A DNA stretch of 64,000 nucleotides from Hydra vulgaris (lineage: Eukaryota; Cnidaria; Hydrozoa; Anthoathecata; Hydridae). This document shows positions 32,251 through 43,348 of the stretch, one piece after another; the stretch's first letter is position 1; each line of letters opens with the position of its first letter. The notes beneath the pieces were generated by a model that searched no databases, was not told where the DNA came from, and saw only the letters and a list, made by a program, of their open reading frames with translations. The DNA lies in NCBI RefSeq assembly GCF_038396675.1, contig NC_088920.1, positions 64,412,001-64,476,000 of the forward strand, read 5' to 3'. The position numbers were made by a program, and so were the translations under genes.

Positions 32251-32663
32251 ATCTTCTCGAACACCACAAAATCATGCCCATGCCCCATATTTAGATTTTC
32301 AGAAATATTTGTGATAGATTTATCAATTTTTTTTTAAAAGTTTTTAAAAATTTTTGCTTAACATTAAAATTTACAGACGGATAAGTAATTTTTATTACTT
32401 TCTATTTACATTTTTATTGAAATAAAAACAAAGCAAAGCAACCTTTAATTATTAACAATTAGTAAAAGTTAGCAGTTGCTAATTGTTAACAGTTGCATAA
32501 TAACTCTTTGAACGCGTTGATATACAAACTGAAAGCATGTTTTTAGCCATTATATTGACATGTGTTTATACGCATTATATTGACATTTGATTGATATAAC
32601 CGATATATCATGCCAATATTATCAATCCATATCAGAAGTTTTTATTTGAAGCATTCATTTAAA

Positions 32664-35183
32664 ATGCCTAAACATGCAAAAGAACATAGTGATTTTGTAA
32701 AAAAATTGTGCATTTGCTGCTTCAGGAAAGGCACGGATTTAAGACCAATAAATAACCCTGAAACAACTTATTTAAATCTAAATAAAAAGAAAAATGACTA
32801 CTCAAACCTTATCAAAACTATATTCTGGAAAGATTATTCAGCGGATAATCCTGACCTTCCTACCATGCTTTGCTCAAAATGTAGAAAAAAGCTTGCAGGG
32901 ACTGATCCTTACTTCATTATGCGGCCGTGTTATGAAGGTAATTATAACTATATTGATGTTTAATTTACTTCATTTAAAATTTAGTTTCGCTATTTTAGTT
33001 ATTATAGTTGTCATACAAGTGCTATAAAATTTAGACCTGAATACCAGAGTTATTAGAGGGAAAAAATGTGAATGTTTTATTTGTGAATATGGGCGCAAAT
33101 CAAAAATGGAAAAAATATTGGCCCCAACGGTTGATTGTGTTTCGGGAAAGCTTGTTTATCAAGGCGCTGAAGATGTTTCAAATAAACCTGCAGAAAGACT
33201 AGTTTGTCAACATTGTTATGCCCGAGTGGGACAGGGAATTCCACATCCCTGTACGAAATTAGAAAGACAAAAGAATTTGACTGCCATTGTAAAATCAACA
33301 TCCCCAACAACGCAAGGAAAAGTTCTGTCCAGCTTTATCAAAGATTTCAGCACAAATGACTCAGAGAACACCTTAGTTTTGAAAACCTTTGGTCCGAAGC
33401 AACTCACTGTCTCTTTCGGAAAGACTGAGGTTAATAAACCTTTCTTTTCTTTAGATAAATTGAACAAACTTCAATTAAAACTACATTTCAGGTAAATTTT
33501 TGTTGCTTAAAAATACTTTTAAAAATAAATTTGTTATGAGTTTAAAGCCAATTTTTGTAATAACTTTATTATGATTTATAAGTAATCGCAACATGATTGA
33601 AGTTGCACGATTTCTGAGAAGTGAGGCAGGACGAAAAAGTGTGGAATCCGGTTTCAATATTAAACTGATTGAGAACAACGAAATAATTGGAAATTTATTC
33701 AATTGTGATAAACTCCGATTGCTATTAAAATTAAAAGAAAGCGAAGAGGTAAGTAAACTATTTCCAAAAAAATTGTTTTATAACTAGATTGCAATTTGTA
33801 TTATTCATTTTGATTTTTTATGAATGTATAGTTGGTAGAAAAAGATACTCCTATTGTGTATTGCAATGACATTGAAGAACTCGTAGCAATGGTACTTCAT
33901 CACAGAAGTCAAGAAACAAATGATGTTGATATCAAATTAGGTGTAGATGGAGGGCAGGAATTCCTAAAAGTTACACTGTCAATAACCCTAAAACCAGAGT
34001 TAAAAAATAATAAAATTCCAGAGAAACTGAGCAAGAGTGACGGATATGCGTGCAAACATTTTAAAGATTCAAGCGTCCACAAAACTATTATATTGGCCAT
34101 TTTGCCTTCATTGAACGAAAAATACCATAACTTGCGGGTAATATTGGATAAGCTAAACATTTCATCCTTAGATTACACAGTATCTGAAGATCTAAAGATT
34201 TTGCTTCAAATGGTTGGAAAACAAACTGCAACATCAAAACACCCTTGTCCGTATTGCATGACGTCATCTCCTGACTTTCAAAAAGCTGATCATTATACTC
34301 TAGAGTCTTTGTGTACATTGTACGACCAATGGATGGCTGATGGTGCAAATTTAAAAAAAGCTAAAAAATACACTAATGTTGTTAACTCCCCTTTATTAAC
34401 AGGCAACAAAAACAAAAAAATACTAGAACTTGTAAATATTCCTGGACTACATATACTGCTAGGTGTTGTAGACAAAATTTTAAAAGAGATTGAAAAAAAT
34501 TTATTTGAAAACAAGGAGTGTGGGTTACAGTTTGTTAATCAATATCTGTCTAAAATAAACATCTGCAGAGTGTCCTACCAAGGGCAGCACCGTTTGGAAG
34601 GCAATGCTTGTCATAAATTGCTTAAAAACATAGACAGCTTTGAACTGTTTTTTCAAGAGTTTAGTCTTGGAGTTTCCGCTGCCAAATATATTAAGGTACT
34701 TAGAGATTTTGAAAAAATAGTCCATGGTTGTTTTGGAAAATCATTAAGCTCCACGTATGTTAAAGATCTAGAGGAGTTCTCTACGAGCTATAAAAATCTA
34801 AGGGCTACAATTCCTTTGAAGGTACACATAATTGAGCAACATGTTATTGAATTTATCAACATGAAAGGTGGAGTCTTTGGTATGATAAATAACTTTTAAA
34901 TTTGATTAAAAATAATTTATAATTTTAGTAATTAAATACTCTATTTCAACAGTTGAATCGTAAAATTTGCATAATTTACGACGAATATTTATTAAATAAA
35001 CTTGCATTTCTTTTGCACTTCTACTGTTCTATAGGCTTAGGTTACTGGACTGAACAAGCTCTCGAATCCATTCATCAGGATTTCAATCAGTTTTGGCGAA
35101 TGAGAAAAGTTGGAGAGCACAGCCCAAACTATATTGAGGCGCTGAAAAACGCGGTTGTTGCTTACAACTACAAGCACTTTTAA
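32664..35183 (+). CDS. CMC/Chapaev-like transposase with RAG1-type N-terminal zinc pattern, five exons
   Basis: Spliced exons: 32664-32937, 33035-33491, 33583-33748, 33832-34879, 35035-35183. All four introns (82-155 bp) start GT and end AG, with phases 1, 2, 0 and 1. The sum is 2094 nt, 697 codons plus TAA, with no internal stop. N-terminus: C16-x-C-C, then a DYSNLIKTIFWKDYSADNPD segment, C70-x2-C73, and C103-x-C-x2-C108. This order resembles the zinc-binding region of RAG1. A further cluster follows: C149-x2-C152, with PHPC ending at C164. Catalytic core candidates: D338 in LGVDGGQEFL, D419 in TVSEDLKILL, and E655 or E659 in GLGYWTEQALESIHQDF. A C438PYC441 pair and H631/H636 lie between. 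An alternative upstream ATG at 32610 adds 18 residues. It should cut and paste the element in the nucleus. Family placement rests on motif memory; the gene structure is read directly. Confidence 0.85.
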
Positions 35184-35359
35184 AGTAGCTTTCTATTTGC
35201 AGGAATGTAGTTTTAAAAAGTAAAGTGTTAAATCTCCTATGAACAAACTTTTAGTATGACTTTGAAATGTAAAATATCAATCATAATGTAAGCATAAAAA
35301 TCAAAGTTTTTTTTTTTACTGTAATAAATAATTGTAGCAAACCCTTCTCGACCCCTTAT

Positions 35360-35505
35360 AGCCCTCCCCAGGGTATGGTTCCAAAAAACACTTTTCAACT
35401 TTTTGCTTGTTTTATATTAAACTAGATCAAAGTTCATCGACAGATTTCAAATTACATCAAAAAAAAATTTTTCGTTTAAAAGTTGAGACCATTTAAGGTT
35501 ATTTC
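35360..35505. repeat. Subterminal inverted repeat, right arm
   Basis: Partner of 32102-32250. From here the sequence runs almost directly into the right terminal repeat at 35510-35531. Confidence 0.85.
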
Positions 35506-35535
35506 CTATGAGTATGTTCCTATGCACCGTGTCTT

Positions 35536-36595
35536 GAAGCGTGTTTTTGACGTAAGTAAGTGTTTCTAATTTAGGTTTGTGGGTACACCCCATGCTATAT
35601 TGGCATACATAAGATAGCTATTTATGAAAGAAAAGTGAACCATTGAGCTTCTTTTAGTGAAAATTTGAGGAGAGTTTCGTTCACAGATTCCAATCATAGC
35701 AATCTTTTTCTCAGAATTCTCTTTTGTCATAATTATAAACAATTGAAGCTTAATCCATGCCTGAAGGTTAGCTATCTAAAACACAAAATTTACGCGAGCG
35801 CACGCGCGTGTGTATTAGGTTCCTGCATTACAAAGTTTTAATATCGAATCAAATTTCGAATCAAGTCACTATGATACATAAGAAAAGATGCTTAACTATT
35901 TTTTAAATTACATTTTGTCGTGTGGTTCAATTACTTTATAAAGGAAAAAAGAAACTACCGTAAGTTCAAGTACACTCCCTAATGAAAAAATATCAGACGA
36001 GAAAAGTACACTACAATGAAAACCATAATACCTTGTGCAGTTATAACCTAAATTTTAAAAATATTCTACCCGTACCTAAAAATTCAAAATGAATTAAACA
36101 AGCATGCGCAGAATTTTTAGTATTCAAAATAGATAACTTCCGAAAAACGTACTCGTCTTAAATTTTGAATACTAATGACATATATCGTTTTAGAAAAAAT
36201 TGCTACGATCGGAACATGAAAACAATATTAAACCTTAAATTTGGTTCTTTCTATTCCTATTAGGGTTTCTATCAAAAAAGTTTTTTTTCAGAATATAATA
36301 AAATAGTTCAAAATTAATATATTAAACTTTAATAGATTAAACAAAATTAACAGATTTAAGCTTTTATTGAGAAATCTCTTTTTGTTAAAAAGTTAAAAAT
36401 TATCTTCAAATCTTACGGATTAACTTTCATTTATAATTTTAATTTACAAAGTAATTTTTTTAAACATTATCTTCTTATGTGACTGTTTTTATCTTTAAGT
36501 TATATATGTAAATTTTATATATTATATTTTAAATACAATATTATATATTTATTTGAAAATTAGAATTTTTAGGTATTATATTTTGGATTTTTGTG
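35536..36595. other. Intergenic, no gene recognised
   Basis: Repeats only. GGTACACCCCATGCTATATT ... ATAGCTATTTATGAAAGAAA at about 35580-35645 has a weaker relative at about 55630-55690. A short run of CGCGAGCGCACGCGCGTGTG lies near 35794-35813. Confidence 0.4.
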
Positions 36596-37304
36596 ACTAT
36601 TCATATATGTGGAGTTTCTCAGGGCTCGGTTATCGTTCCACTTTTGTTTTTAATTATTATTAATGATTACACGGATCCTTTGTTTCTGAGGCATGTGCGC
36701 TACCACTGTGCCACGACTGCGCCATGGAAAAATAAATAGTTTATGGTGGTTTTGATGTTTTAGACTACTCTTTTGGTATGCTTAACTCATCAAACACTCT
36801 TATTACTTTTGAAAATGCCGATATTGATAAGTCACTAGGAATTTATTTCAACAATAAACTTAAGTGGTCTGATCAAATAAATAAGGCAGTATTAAAAGCT
36901 AACCAGATGCTTGGTATTCTTAAAAGAACTTTTATTAACTGGAATCCTATTATGTTTTTAAAGCTATATACTACCTATGTTTACCGCTGCTTGAGTTTTG
37001 CGCTCCAGTATGGAGCCCCTATTTAAAGAAAGATTTTGAGAGACTCAAAAAAAATCAATGCAGAGCAACTAAACTTGTTGCTCAATTAAGAAAAATGAAC
37101 TACGAATCTTGATTGGCAAATTTGGGATTAACAACACTTTCAGAAAGACGAATGAGAGGCAATTCGATTCAGTATTTCAAAATCAACTAGAATTTTAATG
37201 AAGTCAAGATCCTAAATCCAAATATTACACCTACTTGTTTTTCAAATTGTCCTGCAGGAAACTTACGAAACAAAATCCACAACCATGTCATTAGAACTGC
37301 ATCC
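36596..37304 (+). pseudogene. LINE reverse transcriptase relic (second LINE lineage), interrupted
   Basis: 36605-36665 encodes CGVSQGSVIVPLLFLIIIND, the RT block before the catalytic box. The catalytic Y/FADD segment is lost, replaced by a SINE head at 36670-36727. From about 36778 the frame resumes with SLGIYFNNKLKWSDQINKAV, LKRTFINWNPIMFLKLYTTY (to a stop at 37024-37026), then in shifted frames YLKKDFERLKKNQCRATKLV and LTTLSERRMRGN. The KANQMLGILKRTF / RRATKLV signature differs from the FADD-type LINEs elsewhere in this window. At 37305 it is cut by a DNA element. Confidence 0.8.
36670..36727 (-). repeat. SINE tRNA-like head fragment
   Basis: On the minus strand CGTGGCACAGTGGTAGCGCA is a good tRNA box A with a following CATGCC, then AGAAACAAAGGATCCGT. 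Box B and the tail are missing. It sits inside the LINE relic. Confidence 0.75.
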
Positions 37305-39475
37305 CAATGCACAGTGGGCCGGATATTAGACATATGGTGGACAAAATTATTTTGATCTTTTTTTTTTTTTACTAAAACCCTTTATATGTTCAAAGAATCA
37401 CTTTTTATTAAGATATATTTACTTTTATTATAAATTTTAGTTAAATAGTTGCCAATACTAAAAATTACTTAACAAACTTTATAAAACTTTAGAAACGCGG
37501 ATTTAAATTTTTTTAATTTCAAATCATATAACTTCTCAAAATGGTGGAACTGAACAACAAACTCTTCTGATGGATAAACTTAAAATAAAAATTGATGCAA
37601 CAAACTTTAAAAATAAAAATGCGCACTTACTTCGGAAAAAATGAAAATTTATCACTAGATTTGAAACTCTATTATCGATATTATTATATAATCGATTTGA
37701 AATATATAAATACATATCTAGGAATAAATAAAAAATATAAATAAGTGAACAGATTTCAAACTCTATTATTGCTATTATTAAATGTTCACGACGTTTTGAA
37801 TAAGTCTGTAGATTATTTATCATCTCCGTATATAATAATGTATTATTTTTATTTTTAATATATTGGCCGCAGATTCTGGGTGAATGATAATACAACGTTT
37901 TTATTATTATAAAGTCTACTGAGCTCTAAAGGTACTATACAAATAATCAACAGGCACTCTTCATTTGTCACTATTTTCATTTTAACTTACCTGTTTGTAA
38001 ACACTATATCTTGTAGCACCATCAAAACCAGCCTTGCATATAAACGTTAGTTTAGTTAATTCCTTAACATTGTGATTAGCACAGTAGTTTGTATATCACA
38101 TAGCTTTCTAAGAGTGTGTTTTAGAAGATCTTTTACCGATATTTGTACTGGCAAGCCATCTATTTGAATGTATTTGGGATAGCATTTAGCTTTTGAAGAT
38201 TTATACCATTATATTAAGGATATTTTTCAGCCGTTTTTTTCAGCACCATTTTTTAGAAGCTGGTATGTTGATTTTGATGTATCACTATTAATAGTTAATG
38301 ATAAAGTTTCATCAAGTGAATATATCTAAGCAGGTTTAATGGGGGTTTTATTTCAAATTTCAGAAATTTTTGTGCCAGTTTCGTACTTAAACTCACTTCT
38401 TAGTTTTAATTTTACTGCATGAAGTAATTTATGGCTAAATAAAATATTACAAACATTCTTAGGCTTATTCTTTTTGTTCTCTTACAAGTTTTTCAAAAGA
38501 GCCATTTGGTTTCCATGGTTTCCCAACTTCATTAACTGATGATGTAGCATATAATATACCGTAGGTGTATTAAAAATCTTAAGCTAGCCAATTTTCATTA
38601 CTTCTCTCAAAATGAGTATTATCATTGTTTGCAGCTATTAACTTTTTACAGTATAATTTTATAAAGTTTTTCACTCAGAATCCTCTAGTTTAATATCTGC
38701 AGAAACTAGAACAGTTAATTTCAATGAAAAGAATGGTATATCATTAGGAACTAGTTTATTTTGTTGTAAAAGTCCGTAAATATCACCAATTTTTATTTTA
38801 TTACTAAACAAAAAAACAAAAAAGTTGTTAAGTAAACAGTGTAACATGTATTGAATTAAATAACAAACAAACATGTATTTTTGTTTACAAGAAATAAAAG
38901 TTGATTTCAAGCAAATAACATAAGTTACAAGTCATTGTTTTAAAATGTTAAAGAAACCCAAAAGGGGAAGTTAGGGCCAATGTATTTAGTTCAAATTGGT
39001 TGTATGCATAGTACATTTACTAGTTCAAGTATTTAACATAGGCTCTCGTAGGTTCCCTAATTTATATGACACTTTTTGTACAAAATAAAAGTAATAAGTG
39101 TTAAAAATTCACCTCGTTATTTTAAAGCTAGATTATAAGTGTATCATAAAGACTGATCTTTATTTTAGATTTTTTTACTGTTAAATATTTTAAATATATA
39201 AACTAATTCCGTAAACTTATAAAATTTTAAAAGTTACTGTTTGTTATAGCTATGTATAAAAAAAAAAAATTTCACGTTTTTTTTTAAAAAAAAAAAGGTT
39301 TTCATTATACATGATACCGCAACTAATTTTTGTGGCTTTAAAAAATACTATTATACTCAAAACAATTTTCAAAACTTTAAATTAGAGTATTACAAAAATG
39401 TTTTAATATATGGTTTTGAACATAATAAATATTTATTTTTTAGGTTTTGTCCACTACCTGGCCCACTGTGCAATG
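37305..39475 (-). mobile_element. DNA element with CACAGTG ends, 5-bp duplication and 23/12-spaced terminal motifs
   Basis: Body 37310-39470 (2161 bp), flanked by CAATG at 37305-37309 and 39471-39475. The terminal inverted repeats share CACAGTGGGCC. Left end: CACAGTG, 23 bp, then GACAAAATT (37340-37348). Right end read inward: CACAGTG, 12 bp, then GACAAAACC (39443-39451). A 5-bp duplication plus CACAGTG is the Transib/RAG-type pattern. The boundary is slightly ambiguous because the inverted repeat extends to TGCACAGTG; other readings give shorter duplications (4-bp TGCA). Inside is a degraded minus-strand protein, not obviously a Transib transposase. It interrupts the LINE relic. Confidence 0.7.
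38060..38550 (-). pseudogene. Degraded element protein (unclassified transposon family)
   Basis: Minus-strand frames give VNEVGKPWKPNGSFEKLVRE, FSHKLLHAVKLKLRSEFKYE, YSLDETLSLTINSDTSKSTY, then AKCYPKYIQIDGLPVQISVK and LLKHTLRKL. DxxLSLxI, YQ and CYPK are repeated in the frame at 51129-51310, so both derive from one protein family. I recall this family as abundant and unannotated in Hydra and insect genomes; I cannot assign a transposon superfamily. Several stops and frameshifts. Confidence 0.5.
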
Positions 39476-40688
39476 GTATGAAAAAAAGCAATAACTTTTG
39501 TTGCTACGCTAGAATAAAGTCTACAATAGCAGGGCATCGTCCAGTTCATAACTCCTTCTATTGTAGATTATTTATAATAATAATGGTTGTAATTCAATTT
39601 CACTTTTTGTGAAAAAGAATTGTAGTTTATAGTAACAGAAAAATAAAATATATAAAAAATTTAAGTTTTAGAATATTTCTTGGACAATTGAACACCTTGT
39701 GACTATTTGTGTAACACCTTGTTAGCATTGCAGATAAACTGATATGTCTTTACTGTATTTAGTAGGCAGTTACTACATCCAGCGTCGTTTTTTATTATTT
39801 TGTTTGAAAAATATGTGTTTCCTTGGTTGAAGAACTTTAAAGTTATTACTCAGGTCAGAGAGGTTCTGAAATTTAGTTTAGTCTAAGAAAATAATATCAT
39901 ACATTCGTCCAGGAGTCGAGAGTAAACCCATATATGATATTGTGTGAAGAAAAAAAAATGATTTGATCCCCAAAAAAAATACGGCCTAAGAGTTTGATTA
40001 CTAAGTGAGTAGATTTTTGAAACTTTTTCTCATACACCTTTGGAGCCTCTTTAATCCAGTGGACCCGTATAAACGATACGGCTGATTAAAGATTACTATA
40101 CCTTCCTTTTTGTTCCGATTTAAACTGTTAAAACTCTTCGTTATTAGAGTTAGAGAAAGAAAAGGCATAACGACGAACTTTTGAAAATCTTAAGTTTTAT
40201 TAAAACTGTTTATTGTGAAGCAATAATATTTTGTCAGTGTGTTTGTTTTATCATAATGATTCGTTGTATACATGCGTTTTTAGTTTGCAAGTAAAAAAAT
40301 ATGTAATATTAATTCAAATGTATAATGCATAAATGTCATCTGATCACATGATTGCGACAGGTTGACTTTTTCCATCTCCAACTTTATAAAATTCTAGAAA
40401 CTACCTACTATTCTAAATATTGCATAAAAGACAAAAGTATCCCAGAACACTGCCTTTTAGGAATTACCCTGACCGTTATATTTTTAAGGCGAAAAGAATA
40501 AAACTTAGGCGTATAAAATTGTCGCAGAAAAAATCCTCCCAAAAATATAATTTTTTTACAGTGCATAAAAATTTCTTTATATCTATAAAATAGTTGTTTA
40601 TAATACAAACATTTTATACATACATATTATGTTACAAGCATATTATGTTAAAACAAATTATCATAGAAGCAAAACCTTAACTGTTCAC
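39476..40688. other. LINE tail debris and intergenic DNA
   Basis: 39476 onward probably continues the interrupted LINE's 3' end. TCTACAATAG and CTATTGTAGA pair across about 39519-39566. Beyond about 39650 nothing is recognised. Confidence 0.35.
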
Positions 40689-40755
40689 TTTTCATACATC
40701 TACGTAGATGTATGAAAAATTTACCTATTTGTCAGTATACTGACAAATAGGTAAA
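40689..40755. repeat. Two adjacent perfect palindromes (30 and 36 bp)
   Basis: 40689-40718 is a perfect dyad centred on TACGTA. One base later 40720-40755 is a perfect dyad centred on AGTATACT. The second contains GACAAATAGGTAAA, the start of the adjoining minisatellite unit, in both orientations. Confidence 0.92.
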
Positions 40756-40955
40756 ACCTACGAGAAGTGTACATACATCGAATGACAAATAGGTAGAACA
40801 TGCAAGGAGTTCAACTATATTGACTGACAAAAAAGTATAAAATGCGATGAGTGCACATACATCGATGAAAAAATTGGTTGAACATGCCAGAAGTGTCGCT
40901 ACATTGAATGACAAATAGGTAGAACATGCAAGGAGTTCCGCTACATTGACTGAGG
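40756..40955. repeat. Degenerate minisatellite of the 19.2-kb family
   Basis: About four diverged units of TCGAATGACAAATAGGTAGA followed by ACATGCAAGGAGTKC. The end, ACTGAGGG ... CAATCAATTAAAAAAAA, also matches the flank of the 19.2-kb array. Confidence 0.8.
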
Positions 40956-42020
40956 GTTTTGGTTTCTGCAGGCAATCAATCAATTAAAAAAAAATGATAA
41001 TAAAAAAATAATATTTTCTTTTAGGAGATTTTCTGAGGGGATTTGGAAATTTTTTTCGGGGGTATTTTATCATGGGAGATTATTTCATAAAACCTATAAA
41101 ACCCCGTTAACAATATTTTAAAATACAAGCTATATATACAGTTTCGTTCGCACCATTAATCTTTTTTTTTTCTTGCTGAGCCGCTTTATAAAAAGCCATC
41201 TTGTCCGATTCGCTATCTTGCCCCGTTTTCCCTACTAATATTAATCATGATACAGGTTTGATATTACAATATACATCTAAAATTCTTTATAATATACAAT
41301 ACGCCTCTAAACATTCTTTAATATAAATTAGTAAACCACGGTCTCTTTTTCTATTTTTACGTTTTAAAGAAAATTAATTGAAACATGGTAAACAGTTATT
41401 TGTGTAAGAAATTACGTCATCAGAGCTACACCGAGTTTCAGACTTTAAAAATTAAAAAAAAATGCTAAAAGATTTTTTTATTTTTTGTTCATTTTTACTG
41501 AAGTTTTCAAACTTTTTTCTGTAGTGCGAAGTGTTAAGATTTTTGTAATTCTTGTATATCATTGAAATATAAAATGAAGTATTTGCTTTGCAAAGTATTG
41601 ATAATTTAAATCCTGATTTAATTCGTTGTTTAGTATAAAGTTATCCGCTTGAAAAAAGTAAAAAAGGTTAACTTAAAATTGTTAGAACCAATTAAATCTA
41701 TTTTTGTTTGTATCTTTTATTTTATTATTATTAGACTGAAAAAAAAAATGTAATCTTATAGAGATAAGGTTTTTTTTTTCTATAGCCTTAAAATTTTTAC
41801 ATTTTTTTAGTTTCTTATAAATATCTTTAACACTTTTACATTTTTTTATTGAAAAATAAAAGAAAAAAGTTTCTTATAAATATTTTCTTATATAATAACA
41901 ATTTTACATTTTTATCTTTTGCGTCTGTATACAAAATTTTCTCAAAACGTATTTCGTTCAAAAAAATCTTATCAAAAAGGGGTTGACTTAAGAGTTTCAT
42001 TTTGATGCATGACCGTAGAC
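40956..42020. other. Intergenic, no gene recognised
   Basis: AT-rich. GATTTTCTGAGGGGATTTGG near 41028 starts a GGGG/GGGAGATT-containing short segment. No gene. Confidence 0.35.
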
Positions 42021-42032
42021 AAGTGGGAACTT

Positions 42033-42070
42033 GGGGAAGGGGAGGATGGGGGAAGACGGGGGAGGAGGGG
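42033..42070 (+). other. G-rich tract with strong G-quadruplex potential
   Basis: Five runs of 4-5 G (42033-36, 42039-42, 42048-52, 42058-62, 42067-70) are separated by 2-5 nt loops, in otherwise AT-rich DNA. Confidence 0.8.
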
Positions 42071-43340
42071 TTTTTATTTTAGTTAAGCCTCTTATTAAAT
42101 ATATTTATATACAATTTGAAAATTTTTTAAAAAATTTCGTTTTTTAATTACCTATTAAAAATATTTCGCTATTAAACTAAAGATAAAAACAAAAATGCCC
42201 TAAATAGTTATAAACGCACCGATTCTACACAAAAACAATTCGACGCGCCTCGATGTTTAGCTTTTATCTAGAAAATGCAGTTTTACATTATCTATATAGA
42301 TATAAAAAATTTTAAATTTATATTATTTGAATCAAAAATGTATTTATTTATTTTTATTTACTCTTTTTATCACCCAAACTACAGGTAAAACAAACATAAT
42401 GTATAAAACTAATAGTTTATATCTTCATTCTAAAGTCTAATTTAAATTCTTCTTGGAATATTTTTCTCCATCAAATTGGTAATTTTCAGTCTTTGTTCTC
42501 TGATATTCCAGAATTCAAAGGAATGGTTCAAAATTGCCGTTATATTGTCTACGTCATCATAGCGACGCTTAGTCGTAATTTTTTTTCGTTATATTAATCA
42601 CTAGGCGAAGTTTAGCTCAAGTTGATTGCACATTTTTATTACTTTGTTGATAAATAGGTTATCTTTAGTAACATCAGATATTTGAGTCAAAATCAGGGAA
42701 AAACGAGTCGGATTGTTCAGTAGTCTGATAAACAGATTTAATTTGTTTCAAATAGATATGTCATCAATTTTAAAGAATGGATGCAGGTAATTTTTGCTGA
42801 TTTTTGATATATTAAAGAGGAAATTTTTATGCTGACCTTCCAACAGCGTCCACTTTATTAAGAAGTGAATTTTTATAACAACAAGTTTCTAAGCCGTATG
42901 ATTCGGTACAGCCAGAGATTTGGTATATGATGTATGATAGATTCGGTACAGCCAGAGATTTGAACAAATGTACTATAGTTAATGGTTATAGGAGTATTTA
43001 AGATGTTCTGCAGTAATTCCTCAGGAATCACGTGATCTATTAGATCTAAGCTTAAGAATACAAGTTTCGAAGTTGGAAGTTGATACAAGTATTTTATTAG
43101 CCTCATCTATGAGTTGTGAAATATGACGGTGTTTGTAATTGTTGTTAGTAACCGTGCGAGTGTTGAGAATGGTGCAAAAGTTTTTTCTAAATTCTTCTAC
43201 AATTTTTGTCTAGTTTTTTATTAATAGTGAAAATGCGAGTGTTTGGATTTGATTTAATTCTTCGGAAGTTGTTCCTATTGTGGATTACTTTTTTGAAGGT
43301 ATTCAATATTTTTGGTGATTTTATTGATTTTTAAGTTATG
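42071..43340. other. Intergenic / decayed LINE spacer
   Basis: A direct duplication of GATTCGGTACAGCCAGAGAT lies at about 42900 and 42940. The minus-strand sequence just 3' of the endonuclease relic might be the linker to a lost RT, but I cannot align it. Confidence 0.35.
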
Positions 43341-43348
43341 ACATGCTT

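Larger units (their letters stand above)
31639..35535 (+). mobile_element. Apparently complete CMC/Chapaev-like (RAG1-related) DNA transposon
   Basis: The element proper is 31643-35531 (3889 bp). It is bounded by identical 22-bp inverted repeats beginning CACGGTGCATAGGAACATAC, and flanked by TCTT at 31639-31642 and 35532-35535 (GTCTT if one terminal G is counted with the duplication). Chapaev elements are known to make 4-bp duplications and Transib 5-bp, and both start CAC. A second, subterminal inverted pair of about 150 bp (about 32102-32250 and 35360-35505) has arms that match almost base for base. The single gene inside has an unbroken spliced reading frame. Together these mark a recent and possibly active copy. 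Confidence 0.85.

Noticed and set aside
32610..32663. Upstream ATG of the transposase (18 extra residues)
   Set aside because: The added residues are hydrophobic and not like the basic start of the zinc region; ATG at 32664 is preferred, though the upstream one cannot be excluded.
33909..34514. Minus-strand ORFs of 73-86 codons
   Set aside because: Shadows of exon 4 of the transposase on the opposite strand.
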